A stretch of 64,000 bases of DNA from Brevundimonas poindexterae (GTDB lineage Bacteria; Pseudomonadota; Alphaproteobacteria; Caulobacterales; Caulobacteraceae), in NCBI RefSeq assembly GCF_020524625.1, contig NZ_JAIVLL010000002.1, positions 496,001-560,000 on the forward strand, read 5' to 3'. A program made the translations under genes and the position numbers. Position 1 is the first letter of the stretch. Every line of letters starts with the position of its first letter. This document shows positions 17,240-27,068 of this stretch, in pieces. The notes beneath the pieces are model-generated. The model ran no database searches. It worked only from the letters and a program-made list of their open reading frames with translations, and was not told the origin of the DNA.

Positions 17240-17488
17240 ATGCCGCCGCGTCACCCGCTTCCCGCTCCCGGTTCCTCGGAACTGACCCCCGAGCAAATCG
17301 CCGTCCTCCATCACCGTGTCGCCTGTGACGGCGGTGGCGGGGCCCTTGGACATCCGCTGGTCTATATGGAGATCGGCGACGAGGGCTTTGTCGAATGCGG
17401 CTATTGCGACCGCCGCTTCGTGCTGGTGGCCGAATCGGTGACCGACGCCGAATACCGCGACCCGGCCCCCCGCCACGACGCGCACTGA
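17240..17488 (+). CDS. Zinc-finger (CHCC) domain protein
   Basis: The 82 residues end in a CHCC zinc knuckle: the Cys of RVACDGGGG, the His of GHPLVYMEI, and the two Cys of VECGYCDRRF. This is the domain of mitochondrial complex I subunit NDUFS6 and its short alphaproteobacterial homologues, which suggests a link to NADH dehydrogenase assembly. It is divergent from the ABC ATPase. ATG 17240 is preferred over an earlier in-frame codon that would add a basic stretch. Confidence 0.85.
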   Translation: MPPRHPLPAPGSSELTPEQIAVLHHRVACDGGGGALGHPLVYMEIGDEGFVECGYCDRRFVLVAESVTDAEYRDPAPRHDAH

Positions 17489-17589
17489 GGCGACCGCCTC
17501 CGCCTTTTACGCGAATTGATTCCCCGGACGGACAGTGAGCGGCTAGACCTCGGCCCTCCTGTTCCCTCTCCCCGAACCGGCCAGACGTC

Positions 17590-18030
17590 ATGCGCTATCT
17601 GCACACCATGGTCCGGGTGTCCGACCTGGACGCCTCGCTCCGCTTCTACTGCGACCATCTCGGCCTGACCGAGGTTGGACGCATGGACAATGAGGCGGGC
17701 CGGTTCACCCTGGTCTTCCTCGCGGCGCCAAAGGACATGGACCGCTCGGCGGCGGACCGCTCGCCCGAGCTCGAACTGACGTACAACTGGGATCCCGAAC
17801 CCTATACCGGCGGCCGGAATTTCGGCCATCTGGCGTATAAGGTGGATGACATCCATGCGACCTGCCAGCGCCTGATGGACGCGGGCATCACCATCAACCG
17901 CCCGCCCCGCGACGGCCGGATGGCCTTTGTCCGCTCGCCCGACGGAATCTCGATCGAGCTGCTGCAGGAGGGCGAAGCCCTGAGCCCGTGCGAGCCCTGG
18001 ACCTCCATGCCGAACGAGGGCAGCTGGTGA
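17590..18030 (+). CDS. gloA: Lactoylglutathione lyase (glyoxalase I)
   Basis: The 146-residue VOC-fold enzyme isomerises the methylglyoxal-glutathione adduct to S-lactoylglutathione. It shows [16 protein letters not shown] with the first metal His, [15 protein letters not shown] with a metal Glu and the family NWG-like signature, [10 protein letters not shown] with the second His, and [11 protein letters not shown] with the final Glu. Length is typical of Ni/Zn bacterial GloA. Its stop overlaps the GTG of the lipoprotein gene that follows (GTGA). Confidence 0.95.
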   Translation: MRYLHTMVRVSDLDASLRFYCDHLGLTEVGRMDNEAGRFTLVFLAAPKDMDRSAADRSPELELTYNWDPEPYTGGRNFGHLAYKVDDIHATCQRLMDAGITINRPPRDGRMAFVRSPDGISIELLQEGEALSPCEPWTSMPNEGSW

Positions 18031-18638
18031 GGGGCGCGCTCGCGACCGGCCTGATGGCCCTGACGCTGGCGGCCTGCGCCTCGACCACCGAGACCAATCC
18101 GGGCCGGACGGCGACCGAACAGCTGCTGGTGGCGCGCGCCACCGACGCGGCGGTCGAAAGCCTGCGCCTGCCGGTGCCGCCCGGGACGCGGGTGTTTGTC
18201 GACGACACCTATTTCCGCGCCGAGAGCGCCCCCTATGCCGTCAGTGCCATTCGCGGCGCGGTGGCCGAGGGCGGCTATCGCCTCGCCCGCACCCGGGACG
18301 AGGCCGACGTCATTCTGGAAATCCGGGCTGGAGCCCTGTCGCTGGAGCAGATGCGTCGCGTATTCGGCATCCCGGCCGTGCGCCTGCCGATCAACGACAG
18401 CTTCAATGTCGTCTCCCTGCCCGAGCTGTCGGTCTACAGCCGGCGCGACCGGGTAGGCGTCGCCGAGTTCTCGGGCTTCGTCTACGATTCCAAGACCGGC
18501 GAGGCGCTGGGCGCCATCGTGCCGATGACGGGCCAGTTCCGCATTCGCAGCCACCAGATGCTGATGATCTTCGCCTGGGGGCAACAGCGGTTGGATCCGG
18601 GCGATCGCGAGCCGGGCGACAGCTGGTTCGAGTTCTGA
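18027..18638 (+). CDS. Lipoprotein of unknown function
   Basis: The GTG start at 18027 overlaps the gloA stop by four bases. The 203-residue protein opens with a lipoprotein signal ending LTLAAC, then has a helical segment, a FVDDTYF strand, a central domain with [17 protein letters not shown], and a [15 protein letters not shown] segment. The layout recalls outer-membrane DUF-type lipoproteins that bind cell-envelope partners. No function is known. The GTG was chosen because an ATG 39 bases upstream would remove the signal-peptide context. Confidence 0.78.
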   Translation: MRGALATGLMALTLAACASTTETNPGRTATEQLLVARATDAAVESLRLPVPPGTRVFVDDTYFRAESAPYAVSAIRGAVAEGGYRLARTRDEADVILEIRAGALSLEQMRRVFGIPAVRLPINDSFNVVSLPELSVYSRRDRVGVAEFSGFVYDSKTGEALGAIVPMTGQFRIRSHQMLMIFAWGQQRLDPGDREPGDSWFEF

Positions 18639-18695
18639 CGAGCGGCGCCGTGCTTGGCGGCTGACGGACGGCCCCGGCCGCTCTATGGTCGCCGC

Positions 18696-21587
18696 ATGAG
18701 CGAGCCCTCCCTCCCCGAATCTGACGCCTCCGCATCCGGCGGCGACCTGCGCCTGTGGCTGATCGATGCCTCGGCCTACATCTTCAGGGCCTATCACGCC
18801 CTGCCGCCGCTGACCCGCAAGTCGGACGGCCTGCCCGTCGGGGCGGTGCAGGGATACTGCAACATGCTGTGGAAGCTGTTGCGCGAGATGAAGGGCGAGG
18901 GCGGACCGACCCATCTGGCCGCCATCTTCGACCATTCGGAGAAGACCTTCCGCAATGATCTGTATGCGGACTATAAGGCCCACCGCCCCCCGGCGCCCGA
19001 GGATCTGGTGCCGCAGTTCGCCCTGGTGCGCGAGGCCACGGCGGCCTTTGGGGTGCACTGTGTCGAACTGCCGGGCTACGAGGCGGACGACCTGATCGCC
19101 ACCTATGCCTGCAAGGCGAGGGATGCGGGGGGCGAGACGATCATCGTGTCGTCGGACAAGGACCTCATGCAGCTGATCGGCGGCGGGGTCGTGATGTGGG
19201 ATCCGATGAAGGACCGGGTCATGGCCGAGGACGCGGTCATGGAGAAGTTCGGGGTCACCCCGGACAAGATGATCGACCTGCAGGCCTTGGTCGGGGACAG
19301 CGTCGACAATGTGCCGGGCGCGCCGGGCATCGGCCCCAAGACGGCCGCCCAGCTGCTGGATGAGTACGGCGACCTCGACACCCTGCTGGCGCGTGCCGGC
19401 GAGATCAAACAACCCAAGCGGCGCGAGACCCTGCAGACCCACGCCGAACAGATCCTGCTGTCCCGACAGCTGGTGCGGCTGACGTGTGATGCGCCGGCGC
19501 CCGAGCCGATCGCCGACTTTGCCGTGCGAGATCCCGATCCGGAGACGCTCTCGGCCTTCCTGGAAAAGATGGAGTTCCGCTCGCTGGCGCGACGGGTCGG
19601 CGACGGCAAGGCCACGCCGCTCGAGCCCGCACCCAACGGCCGGCCCAGGGCGCTGAACGCCCCGGTGGCCGCGCCCCGCCATGCGCCGCGTCCGGCGGTC
19701 GCCGAGGTGGCTCAGACCTTCGACACCACCGCCTATGCGTGCGTCCGGACCGTGGACGACCTCAAGGCCTGGATCGCGCGGGCGACCGAAGCGGGCGTGG
19801 TCGGCTTCGACACCGAGACCGACGCCCTGTCGTCCAGCCATGCGGGCCTTTGCGGCGTATCGCTGGCCGTTGCCCCGGGCGAGGCCTGCTACGTCCCCCT
19901 GACGCACGAAGCCGAGCCGAAGGCGCAGTCGGGCGGGCTGGATTTCGACGGCGACGCGGCCCCGGAAGCCATCGACCAGATTTCGCCGGACGAGGCCCTG
20001 CCTCTGCTTAAGGCCCTGCTGGAAGACCCGGCGGTGCTCAAGGTCGGCCAGAACATCAAATACGACCTGGCCGTCATGGCCCGTCACGGCATCGCGGTCG
20101 GGCCCATCGATGACACCATGCTGATCTCCTATGTGCTTGAGGGCGGGGTGCACGGACACGGCATGGACGAGCTGTCGCGCCTGCATCTCGGTCATGAGCC
20201 CATCCCCTTCAAATCAGTGTGCGGCACCGGCAAGTCGCAGAAGAGCTTCCGCCACGTGGCGCTTGAGCCCGCCACCGCCTATGCGGCCGAGGATGCGGAT
20301 GTGACCCTGCGGCTGTGGCACATCCTGAAGCCGCGCCTGGCCGAGGCGCGGCTGGTGACCGTCTATGAGACGCTGGAGCGGGGCATGCCCGCCGTGCTGG
20401 CCGACATGGAACTGGCCGGCATCCGCGTCGATCCAGATCGCCTCAAGCGGCTTTCGTCCGAGTTCGGACTGAAGATGGCCGAGCTCGAGGCCCGCGCCCA
20501 CGAGGTGGCCGGACGCCCGTTCAACATCGCCAGCCCGCGCCAGATCGGCGAGATCCTGTTCGGCGAGATGAACCTGCCCGGCGGCAAGAAGACGGCCTCG
20601 GGCCAGTGGGGCACCGATGCCGCCCAGCTGGAGGCGCTGGCCGAGAGCCACGACCTGCCGCGCGTCATCCTTGACTGGCGCCAGCTGGCCAAGCTGAAGG
20701 GCACCTATACCGACGCCCTGACCGAAGCCGCCGACCCGGCCACCAACCGGGTGCACACCGCCTATCAACTGGCGGCAGCTTCGACCGGGCGACTGGCCAG
20801 CTCCGACCCCAATCTTCAGAACATTCCGATCCGCACCGAGACCGGGCGACAGATCCGGCAAGCCTTCATCGCCTCACCGGGACAGGTGCTGATCAGCGCC
20901 GACTACAGCCAGATCGAACTCCGCCTGCTGGCGCATATCGGCGACATCCCCGAGCTGAAGTCTGCCTTCCGCGCTGGCCTCGACATTCACGCCGCCACGG
21001 CGTCCGAAATGTTCGGCGTGCCGGTCGAGGGCATGTCGTCCGAGACCCGGCGGCGCGCCAAGGCCATCAATTTCGGCATCATCTACGGCATTTCCGCCTT
21101 TGGCCTGGCGGCCCAGCTGGGCATCGATAACGGCGAGGCCGCGACCTACATCAAGACCTATTTCGAGCGCTTCCCGGGCATCCGGACCTATATGGACCGC
21201 ACCCGGGCCGAGGTGAAACAGGCGGGCTTCGTGTCGACGCTGTTCGGCCGCAAGGTGCACATTCCGGCCATCCATTCCAAATCCGGCGCCGAGCGCCAGT
21301 TCGGCGAGCGGGCGGCCATCAATGCCCCGATCCAGGGCACCGCCGCCGACATCATCCGCCGCGCCATGATCCGCATGCCGGGGGCGCTGAAGGCCGAAGG
21401 GCTCGAGACGCGCATGCTGTTGCAGGTGCACGACGAACTGGTGTTCGAGGCCCCCGAGGCCGAGGCCGAGCGGGCCATCACCGTCATCCGTCAGGTCATG
21501 GAGAGCGCGGCCGAGCCCGCCGTCGCGCTAAGCGTGCCGCTGGTCGTCGACGCCCGGGCGGCGAACAACTGGGACGACGCCCACTAG
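18696..21587 (+). CDS. polA: DNA polymerase I
   Basis: The 963-residue enzyme has three domains. The 5' nuclease (about 20-320) includes DASAYIFRAYHALP and GYEADDLIATYA. The 3'-5' exonuclease (about 360-560) has intact FDTETDALSS and a later ADVTLRLW segment, so proofreading looks functional. The polymerase (about 600-963) has motif A ADYSQIELRLLAH, motif B RRRAKAINFGIIYG and motif C LLQVHDELVFE. It fills gaps in repair and removes Okazaki primers. The start at 18696 avoids a basic low-complexity extension. Confidence 0.98.
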   Translation: MSEPSLPESDASASGGDLRLWLIDASAYIFRAYHALPPLTRKSDGLPVGAVQGYCNMLWKLLREMKGEGGPTHLAAIFDHSEKTFRNDLYADYKAHRPPAPEDLVPQFALVREATAAFGVHCVELPGYEADDLIATYACKARDAGGETIIVSSDKDLMQLIGGGVVMWDPMKDRVMAEDAVMEKFGVTPDKMIDLQALVGDSVDNVPGAPGIGPKTAAQLLDEYGDLDTLLARAGEIKQPKRRETLQTHAEQILLSRQLVRLTCDAPAPEPIADFAVRDPDPETLSAFLEKMEFRSLARRVGDGKATPLEPAPNGRPRALNAPVAAPRHAPRPAVAEVAQTFDTTAYACVRTVDDLKAWIARATEAGVVGFDTETDALSSSHAGLCGVSLAVAPGEACYVPLTHEAEPKAQSGGLDFDGDAAPEAIDQISPDEALPLLKALLEDPAVLKVGQNIKYDLAVMARHGIAVGPIDDTMLISYVLEGGVHGHGMDELSRLHLGHEPIPFKSVCGTGKSQKSFRHVALEPATAYAAEDADVTLRLWHILKPRLAEARLVTVYETLERGMPAVLADMELAGIRVDPDRLKRLSSEFGLKMAELEARAHEVAGRPFNIASPRQIGEILFGEMNLPGGKKTASGQWGTDAAQLEALAESHDLPRVILDWRQLAKLKGTYTDALTEAADPATNRVHTAYQLAAASTGRLASSDPNLQNIPIRTETGRQIRQAFIASPGQVLISADYSQIELRLLAHIGDIPELKSAFRAGLDIHAATASEMFGVPVEGMSSETRRRAKAINFGIIYGISAFGLAAQLGIDNGEAATYIKTYFERFPGIRTYMDRTRAEVKQAGFVSTLFGRKVHIPAIHSKSGAERQFGERAAINAPIQGTAADIIRRAMIRMPGALKAEGLETRMLLQVHDELVFEAPEAEAERAITVIRQVMESAAEPAVALSVPLVVDARAANNWDDAH

Positions 21588-21599
21588 CCCAAAAACCAA

Positions 21600-22571
21600 C
21601 TAACCGAGCGGCAGCAGGTCCCGCGCCAGCCAGGTGACATACACCCCGTAGGCCACCAGCAGGGCCAGGCCCTCAAGGCGCACGATGCGCATGCCCGTGC
21701 GCACGAACAGGATCACGAGAGCGGTGGCTGCGACCATGACCCAGATGTCCAGCCGGATGATCTCGGGCGGCACCCGTATGGGCGAGACCACGGCGGTGAC
21801 GCCCAGAATGCCCAGCACATTGTAGATGTTGGAGCCGACGACATTGCCCAGCGCCACATCCGCGTGCCGCCGGAAGGCCGCGACCACCGAAGTGACCAGT
21901 TCGGGCAGCGACGTCCCCACCGCCACCACGGTCAGACCGATCACCGTGTCCGATACGCCGATGTCGCGCGCGACGATCACCGCATTGTCGACCAGCAGGC
22001 GGGCCCCGCCGATGGTCAGGGCGATCCCGACCACAGCCAGACCCAGCCCTGACCAGAAGCCACCCCGCGCGTCGGGTACATCCTCGGTCATATGTTCGAA
22101 CTTGCGGGCCTCGCGGTCGCGGTGACGACGCTCACCCCACCAGGCCCAGACCATATAGGCCAGCAGCAGCACCAGCATGGCGGCGCCCCAGCGGGCATCG
22201 ATCGTCCCGACCAGAACCGCGCCCACGCAGACCGCCGTGGAGAGGATGAGCATCCAGCCATCTCGGCGGAAGGCGCCCCGGTCCACAGCGATGGGGGCGA
22301 TCAGGGCGGTCGCGCCCAGGATCAGCAGCACATTGGCGATATTCGAGCCGACCACATTGCCCATGGCCAGACCGGGTGAGCCCTGGAGCACAGCCGTCAG
22401 GCTGGTGACCAATTCCGGGGCGGACGTCCCCATACTGACCAGTGTCAGGCCGATCAGCAGGGGCGACACCCCCAGACTGCGGGCCGCGGTGGTAGCCCCA
22501 CGGACCAGGGTGTCGCCGCCGAGGATCAGCAGCACCAGGCCGGCCACCAGCAAGCCGTAGGTCATGGTCAT
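21600..22571 (-). CDS. Calcium/sodium antiporter (CaCA family, YrbG-like)
   Basis: The 323-residue membrane protein has about ten hydrophobic segments arranged as two inverted halves. Each half carries the ion-site alpha repeat: GTSAPELVTSLTA with GNVVGSNIANVLLILG, and GTSLPELVTSVVA with GNVVGSNIYNVLGILG. The polar central loop (EHMTEDVPDARGG) separates the halves. The start may be the ATG at 22571 or the one at 22565. It is divergent from the flavoprotein pseudogene. Confidence 0.94.
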   Translation of the reverse strand: MTMTYGLLVAGLVLLILGGDTLVRGATTAARSLGVSPLLIGLTLVSMGTSAPELVTSLTAVLQGSPGLAMGNVVGSNIANVLLILGATALIAPIAVDRGAFRRDGWMLILSTAVCVGAVLVGTIDARWGAAMLVLLLAYMVWAWWGERRHRDREARKFEHMTEDVPDARGGFWSGLGLAVVGIALTIGGARLLVDNAVIVARDIGVSDTVIGLTVVAVGTSLPELVTSVVAAFRRHADVALGNVVGSNIYNVLGILGVTAVVSPIRVPPEIIRLDIWVMVAATALVILFVRTGMRIVRLEGLALLVAYGVYVTWLARDLLPLG

Positions 22572-22652
22572 GGGCAACACCCCCCTGCTAGAACCCGCCT
22601 CTCACAAAGCGATGCGCCACACAACGGCGGTCGCCGGAAAAGGGTTTCCCGC

Positions 22653-23878
22653 GTGTCTTCTACGGATGTCGATGTCCTGATCGTCGGAGCCGGCGCTGCC
22701 GGCATGATGACGGCCATCGAGGCCGGGCGTCGCGGCCGGAGCGTGCGCATCATCGACCATGCCCGGGCGCCGGGCGAGAAGATCCGCATCTCGGGTGGCG
22801 GGCGCTGCAACTTCACCAATCTGGGCTGTGGGCCGCATGCCTTTCTGGGCCGCAATCCGCGCTTTGCCACCTCGGCCCTGAAGCGCTTCACCCAGCAGGA
22901 CTTCATCAAGCGGGTGGATCAGGCGGGCATCGCCTGGCACGAAAAGACCCTCGGCCAGCTGTTCTGCGACGACAGCGCCAAACAGATCATCCGTATGCTG
23001 ACGGACCAGATGCGGGCCGCCGGGGTCACGCTGTCTCTGGGACTTGCGGTGGATCGAGTGACGCGCGAGGCCGACGGCTTTGCCCTGTCCCTGTCGGACG
23101 GGACCACCCAGCGCGGTCGCTCTCTGGTGCTGGCGACCGGCGGCAAGTCCATCCCGAAGATGGGGGCGACGGACTGGGCGCTGGACACGGCCCGTGCTTT
23201 CGACCTTGCGGTGACCGACACCCGCCCGGCACTGGTGCCCCTGGCCTTCGAGCCCGGCTTTCTTTCGCGATGGGAGGGTCTGGCCGGCGTGTCGGTCGAG
23301 GCCGAGGTCGCCCATACCTTGCCCAAGGGCACCCCCCGGACGGGCCGCCCCACCGGCACCACCCGGTTTCGCGAAGGCCTGCTGTTCACCCATCGGGCCT
23401 CAGCGGCCCCTCTATCCTGCAGATCAGTTCGTACTGGCGCGAGGGCGAGGCCATCCGCCTCAACCTTGTGCCGGACGTGGCCACCTTCGACTGGCTGAAG
23501 GCTCAGAAACAGGCCGAGGGCCGGCGGCAGATCACCACCGTCCTGTCGCGGATCGTGCCCCAGAGGCTGGCCGAGCGCATTGCCGCCCGCCACGGCCTGT
23601 CGGGCAATATGGCCGACCTGCCCGACAAGGCACTGGCCCGGCTGGCAGAGCAACTGAACCAGTGGACCGTCACCCCGGTCGGCAGCGAAGGCTATCGCAC
23701 CGCCGAGGTCATGCTGGGCGGCGTCGATACCGCCGAACTGGATCAGGCCGCGATGGAGGCCCGACGTGTCCCGGGCCTGTTCATCATCGGCGAGGCGGTC
23801 GACATAACCGGCTGGCTGGGCGGCTATAATTTCCAGTGGGCCTGGAGTTCGGGCTGGGCGGCCGGACAGGTCGCCTGA
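22653..23878 (+). pseudogene. HI0933/YhiN-type FAD-dependent oxidoreductase, frameshifted
   Basis: The first frame (from GTG 22653) carries the FAD-binding VDVLIVGAGAAGMMTAIEA, the SGGGRCNFTN signature and LVLATGGKSIPKMGATDWA. It is then thrown out of frame inside the conserved sequence LLFTHRG-LSGPSILQISS. The continuation, with the C-terminal GGVDTAELDQ and GEAVDITGWLGGYNFQWAWSSG, is in the next frame to 23878. The break lies at the GGG of CATCGGGCCTC (about 23394-23397); one extra G would restore the full-length protein of about 408 residues. A sequencing error in a G-run and a real mutation are equally possible. The GTG has a GGAAAAGGG site. Confidence 0.85.
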
Positions 23879-24138
23879 GGCGAGGATCGCCGCCGGGCCT
23901 GTGACGTCCTGTCACCTTGTTCCGTCGCGTCAAGCTGGAGAGATTGGCGATGCGGGACGGGCCCCTCTGGCACGTTCCGGGGCCCCCCTCGTCCTCCGCC
24001 CCGGGATGTGTGATGTCGGACCGCATCGGGTGCGCCCGGTGTCGGTCCTGATCCCGTTCAGACCTCACCGGCACCGGGTGCATTTTCTTCCTGATCACTG
24101 CCTGCCGCAGAGCAGGCGGTCCCGTGCCCGGAGAGACC

Positions 24139-24465
24139 ATGCCGCTGCTGATGTGCCCCAACGACAATTCCGCCATGCAGACGGTGGAGCGCTCTGGCGT
24201 CCAGTTCGACATGTGCCCCGCGTGCCGGGGTGTCTGGCTGGATCGGGGCGAGCTGGAAAAACTGATGGCCTCGGCCGCCGACGAAGGGCGCGCGACGGCC
24301 CCGGCCGCCCCTGCCCCGGCGTGGTCTGCCGCTCCGGGACGGGTGACGCATCGCGACGAGGGCTCCCGCGATGACAGGCGACCGGATGACCGGCGCTATG
24401 ATGACCGGGGCCGCCCGCGCAAGAAGAAGCGCGACAGCATTTTCGAAATCTTCGACTTCGACTGA
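24139..24465 (+). CDS. Zinc-finger (TFIIB-type) domain protein
   Basis: The 108-residue protein opens with a zf-TFIIB ribbon: MCPNDNSAM supplies one cysteine and MCPACRGVWLDRGELEKLM supplies CxxC and the family's WLDRGE signature. The rest is a disordered linker with Asp-Asp-Arg repeats and a basic KKKRDSIFEIFDFD end. It is cytosolic and of unknown function. ATG 24139 follows GGAGAGACC. The 260 bases between the flavoprotein and this gene hold no supported feature. Confidence 0.85.
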   Translation: MPLLMCPNDNSAMQTVERSGVQFDMCPACRGVWLDRGELEKLMASAADEGRATAPAAPAPAWSAAPGRVTHRDEGSRDDRRPDDRRYDDRGRPRKKKRDSIFEIFDFD

Positions 24466-24471
24466 GCCGGC

Positions 24472-26184
24472 TCAGGCGGCGAGGCCGGCGGTCCGCATCA
24501 GTTCGCGAATGGGCTCCAGTTGCGCCGGCGTGGACCCCAGCTCGGCCCGGACCTTGGGGTGGCGCAGCAGCTTCAGCGCCTCGGCCCGCGCCCGGTCGGT
24601 CACCGGCCCCTGAGGCCCGGTTTCCCCCGCCGCCAGACGCAGCAGGACTTGCAGCTTTTGCGGGACGGGCACGGGGGCACGCACCATCTGGTCGATCAGG
24701 CGGGCCGCCCGCTCGACCGAGGCCCCGACCTTGCCCAGCGCTTCGCAAATCTGGCTCTCGTCCGTGTCGGACAGATCGACCTTGCGCGCGGCCCGCTGGA
24801 GCCCGGCGAGGGTGGCCAGCACCTGACCCGGGGGCGTATCGACATTGCGCATCTCGGTCTCAAACCGCAGGGAGCTGAGACAGGCGTGCAGCCAGCGCGC
24901 CGCCGACCGCTTGTTGGCCGCACCGGTGACGTTTTCGCACAGGCGCATCAGGTGCTCGGCCTCGCACAGCACTGTGCTGCACGGCTTGACGAAGGCGGCG
25001 ACGAAATCGGCCGTGATCAGGCTCTTGGAGCGTTCGGTGAAGGCCTCCTGCACCTCCTCCAGCGTCAGCAGGCGTCCGGCGGTCGCCGTCAGCGACACCG
25101 CGAGCGCCCGCAGGATATCGATCTCGCCTTCCGGATCGGTGGGTCGCAGACGCCGGGGTGAGCGCAGTTCGCGCAGGACCATGCGCGCCAGCGCGGCCGA
25201 CAACAGCGGATATTCCGCGCCCTGCAGACGCATGCCCAGCCGCCGGGCCGGGCCTTCTATCGTCGGAATCAGCAGGCGCAGGCGGTGATCCTGGGCGATC
25301 AGGGCCTCGATCTCGGTCGGCGCCACCATTCGCACAACGGCCGCGAGGCTGGCGCCCTGATCCAGTGACGGTCCGAGAATGTCGGCCAGACTGGTCCGCT
25401 GGGCCATCATCTCGCAGAGGATCTGCTCGATCGCCACCATGACGATGGCCCGCGGCGGGCCATCCATGGGGGCGGCATCGGCCATGTCCATCAGCCGATC
25501 CAGGCGCGCCCGGGCCCCCTTCAGGTCCGTCAGCTCGCCCGAGACAATCCCGCCCATGATGAAGGCACGGTCGGCGGTGCCCGCCAGACGGTGTGCGAGG
25601 TCTGCAAGGGAGCGTCCCTCAAGCCCGGGAAACTTCTGCGCACGGCCGGCGGCCACCAGTCGCTCGATCGCAGTATCGGCCAGCTTTTGATAGTGGCGGA
25701 TCAGCTCGTGAACCGGCTGTCCGACGGCCTGGCTTTCGGGAACGGAAACCTTCTGGACGGCGTGCTGGAGCTCGACGCCCGAGGCCTCGAGCACCTCGGC
25801 CAGATCCGGGCGGTGCAGCAGTTCAAAAGCCGTGATGCCGCGCCGGGTCAGCCAGTCCTCCAGCACCCGGCCGATCAGCTCACGGGCATGGGGCGTGTAG
25901 AAGTCCTGCACGCCTGAGCAGCGCGGGCCGACCTCCTCGTCCGGAATGACGCGCTTCTTGCGGACCTCGGGCGCGCCCCGGGTCAGCACGGTGACGCTGG
26001 AGAACTCCATGGTTTCGGAGTCGAGCGTCTCCTTGGTCACGCGGACCGCAACCGCGCGGTTGTCGGCCAGAGTGTCCTCGGCGGTCTCGATGGCGTGGGT
26101 ACGGCTCTCTGTCGCCATCAGCAGGGCCCATGGCGCGGGGGCGGTCTTTCGGATGAAGACTTCGTAGTGAACGGGGCCGGCCAT
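24472..26184 (-). CDS. Conserved 570-residue protein of unknown function
   Basis: This large cytosolic protein has no signal, membrane segment or catalytic motif that I can name. The N-terminal 80 residues look like a small beta-rich domain (HYEVFIRKTAPAPWALLM, AVAVRVTKETLDSETMEFSSV). Residues 80-570 are almost entirely helical and could form a long alpha-alpha solenoid. It is divergent from chvI across 180 bases, so shared regulation is possible. I recall similar-length unknowns in other alphaproteobacteria but cannot assign a family. Confidence 0.8.
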   Translation of the reverse strand: MAGPVHYEVFIRKTAPAPWALLMATESRTHAIETAEDTLADNRAVAVRVTKETLDSETMEFSSVTVLTRGAPEVRKKRVIPDEEVGPRCSGVQDFYTPHARELIGRVLEDWLTRRGITAFELLHRPDLAEVLEASGVELQHAVQKVSVPESQAVGQPVHELIRHYQKLADTAIERLVAAGRAQKFPGLEGRSLADLAHRLAGTADRAFIMGGIVSGELTDLKGARARLDRLMDMADAAPMDGPPRAIVMVAIEQILCEMMAQRTSLADILGPSLDQGASLAAVVRMVAPTEIEALIAQDHRLRLLIPTIEGPARRLGMRLQGAEYPLLSAALARMVLRELRSPRRLRPTDPEGEIDILRALAVSLTATAGRLLTLEEVQEAFTERSKSLITADFVAAFVKPCSTVLCEAEHLMRLCENVTGAANKRSAARWLHACLSSLRFETEMRNVDTPPGQVLATLAGLQRAARKVDLSDTDESQICEALGKVGASVERAARLIDQMVRAPVPVPQKLQVLLRLAAGETGPQGPVTDRARAEALKLLRHPKVRAELGSTPAQLEPIRELMRTAGLAA

Positions 26185-26363
26185 GATACACCTGAGAACG
26201 CAACTGGCCTCCGTTGTGCCCCATGAGGCCTTAAGGCGGGGTTTCGCTATGGCGACACGGGCCGACGCGCCCTAATGTCACCGCGATTGCATCCGAACGG
26301 TTACGCTTGCTGCGCGTTGGATCGTCTGGCGGCGTGCCGCGCCGAACCTCTGAGGAGTAAACC

Positions 26364-27068
26364 TTGGCGAATATTACCCTGGTCGACGACGACGAGAACA
26401 TTGTCGCCTCCGTGTCCCTCGCGCTCGAAAGCCATGGACACAAGATCACGGCCTACCACGACGGGGCCTCGGGTCTGGAGGCCCTGCAGGCGTCTCCGCC
26501 GGACCTCGTCATCCTGGACGTGAAGATGCCGCGCATGGACGGCATGGAGGTGCTGCGGAAGCTCCGTCAGAGCTCGCAGATCCCGGTCATCATGCTGACG
26601 TCCAAGGACGAGGAAATCGACGAAATCCTCGGCTTCAACCTGGGCGCCGACGACTACATCCACAAACCCTTCAGCCAGAGGCTGCTGCTGGAGCGGGTCA
26701 AGGCCCTGCTGCGCCGCTCGGGCATTGGAGTGGGCGAAGGCGAGGCCAACGGAGACAGCGCCGCGCGCGCCATCCGCCGGGGCAAGCTGACCATGGACCC
26801 CGCCCGCCACGAGAGCACCTGGGACGGCAAGCCGGTCAAGCTGACCGTCACCGAATTCCTGCTGCTGCAGGCGCTGGCCCAGCGTCCCGGTTTCGTGAAG
26901 AGCCGCGATAACCTGATGGATGCGGCCTATGACGATCAGGTCTATGTCGACGACCGCACCATCGACAGTCACGTAAAGCGCATGCGCAAGAAATTCCGGG
27001 TCGTCGATCCGGAGTTCGACGCCATCGAGACCCTGTACGGCGTTGGCTATCGATACCGCGAAAGCTGA
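26364..27068 (+). CDS. chvI: Response regulator ChvI (OmpR family)
   Basis: The 234-residue regulator has an acidic pocket (LVDDDENI), phospho-acceptor Asp in [12 protein letters not shown], Thr/Lys positions in MLTSKDEE and DDYIHKPFS, and a C-terminal winged helix ending in [16 protein letters not shown]. Sequence and gene order match ChvI, which responds to acid and envelope stress in alphaproteobacteria. A TTG start is used: TTG 26364 follows a GAGGAG site 6 bases ahead. Its end overlaps the kinase gene by about 26 bases. Confidence 0.95.
   Translation: MANITLVDDDENIVASVSLALESHGHKITAYHDGASGLEALQASPPDLVILDVKMPRMDGMEVLRKLRQSSQIPVIMLTSKDEEIDEILGFNLGADDYIHKPFSQRLLLERVKALLRRSGIGVGEGEANGDSAARAIRRGKLTMDPARHESTWDGKPVKLTVTEFLLLQALAQRPGFVKSRDNLMDAAYDDQVYVDDRTIDSHVKRMRKKFRVVDPEFDAIETLYGVGYRYRES

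Noticed and set aside
17802..20195. Long open frame of 797 codons antisense to polA and the upstream genes
   Set aside because: It mirrors the G+C-rich third positions of polA, gloA and the lipoprotein gene, has no ribosome site and no recognisable domain.
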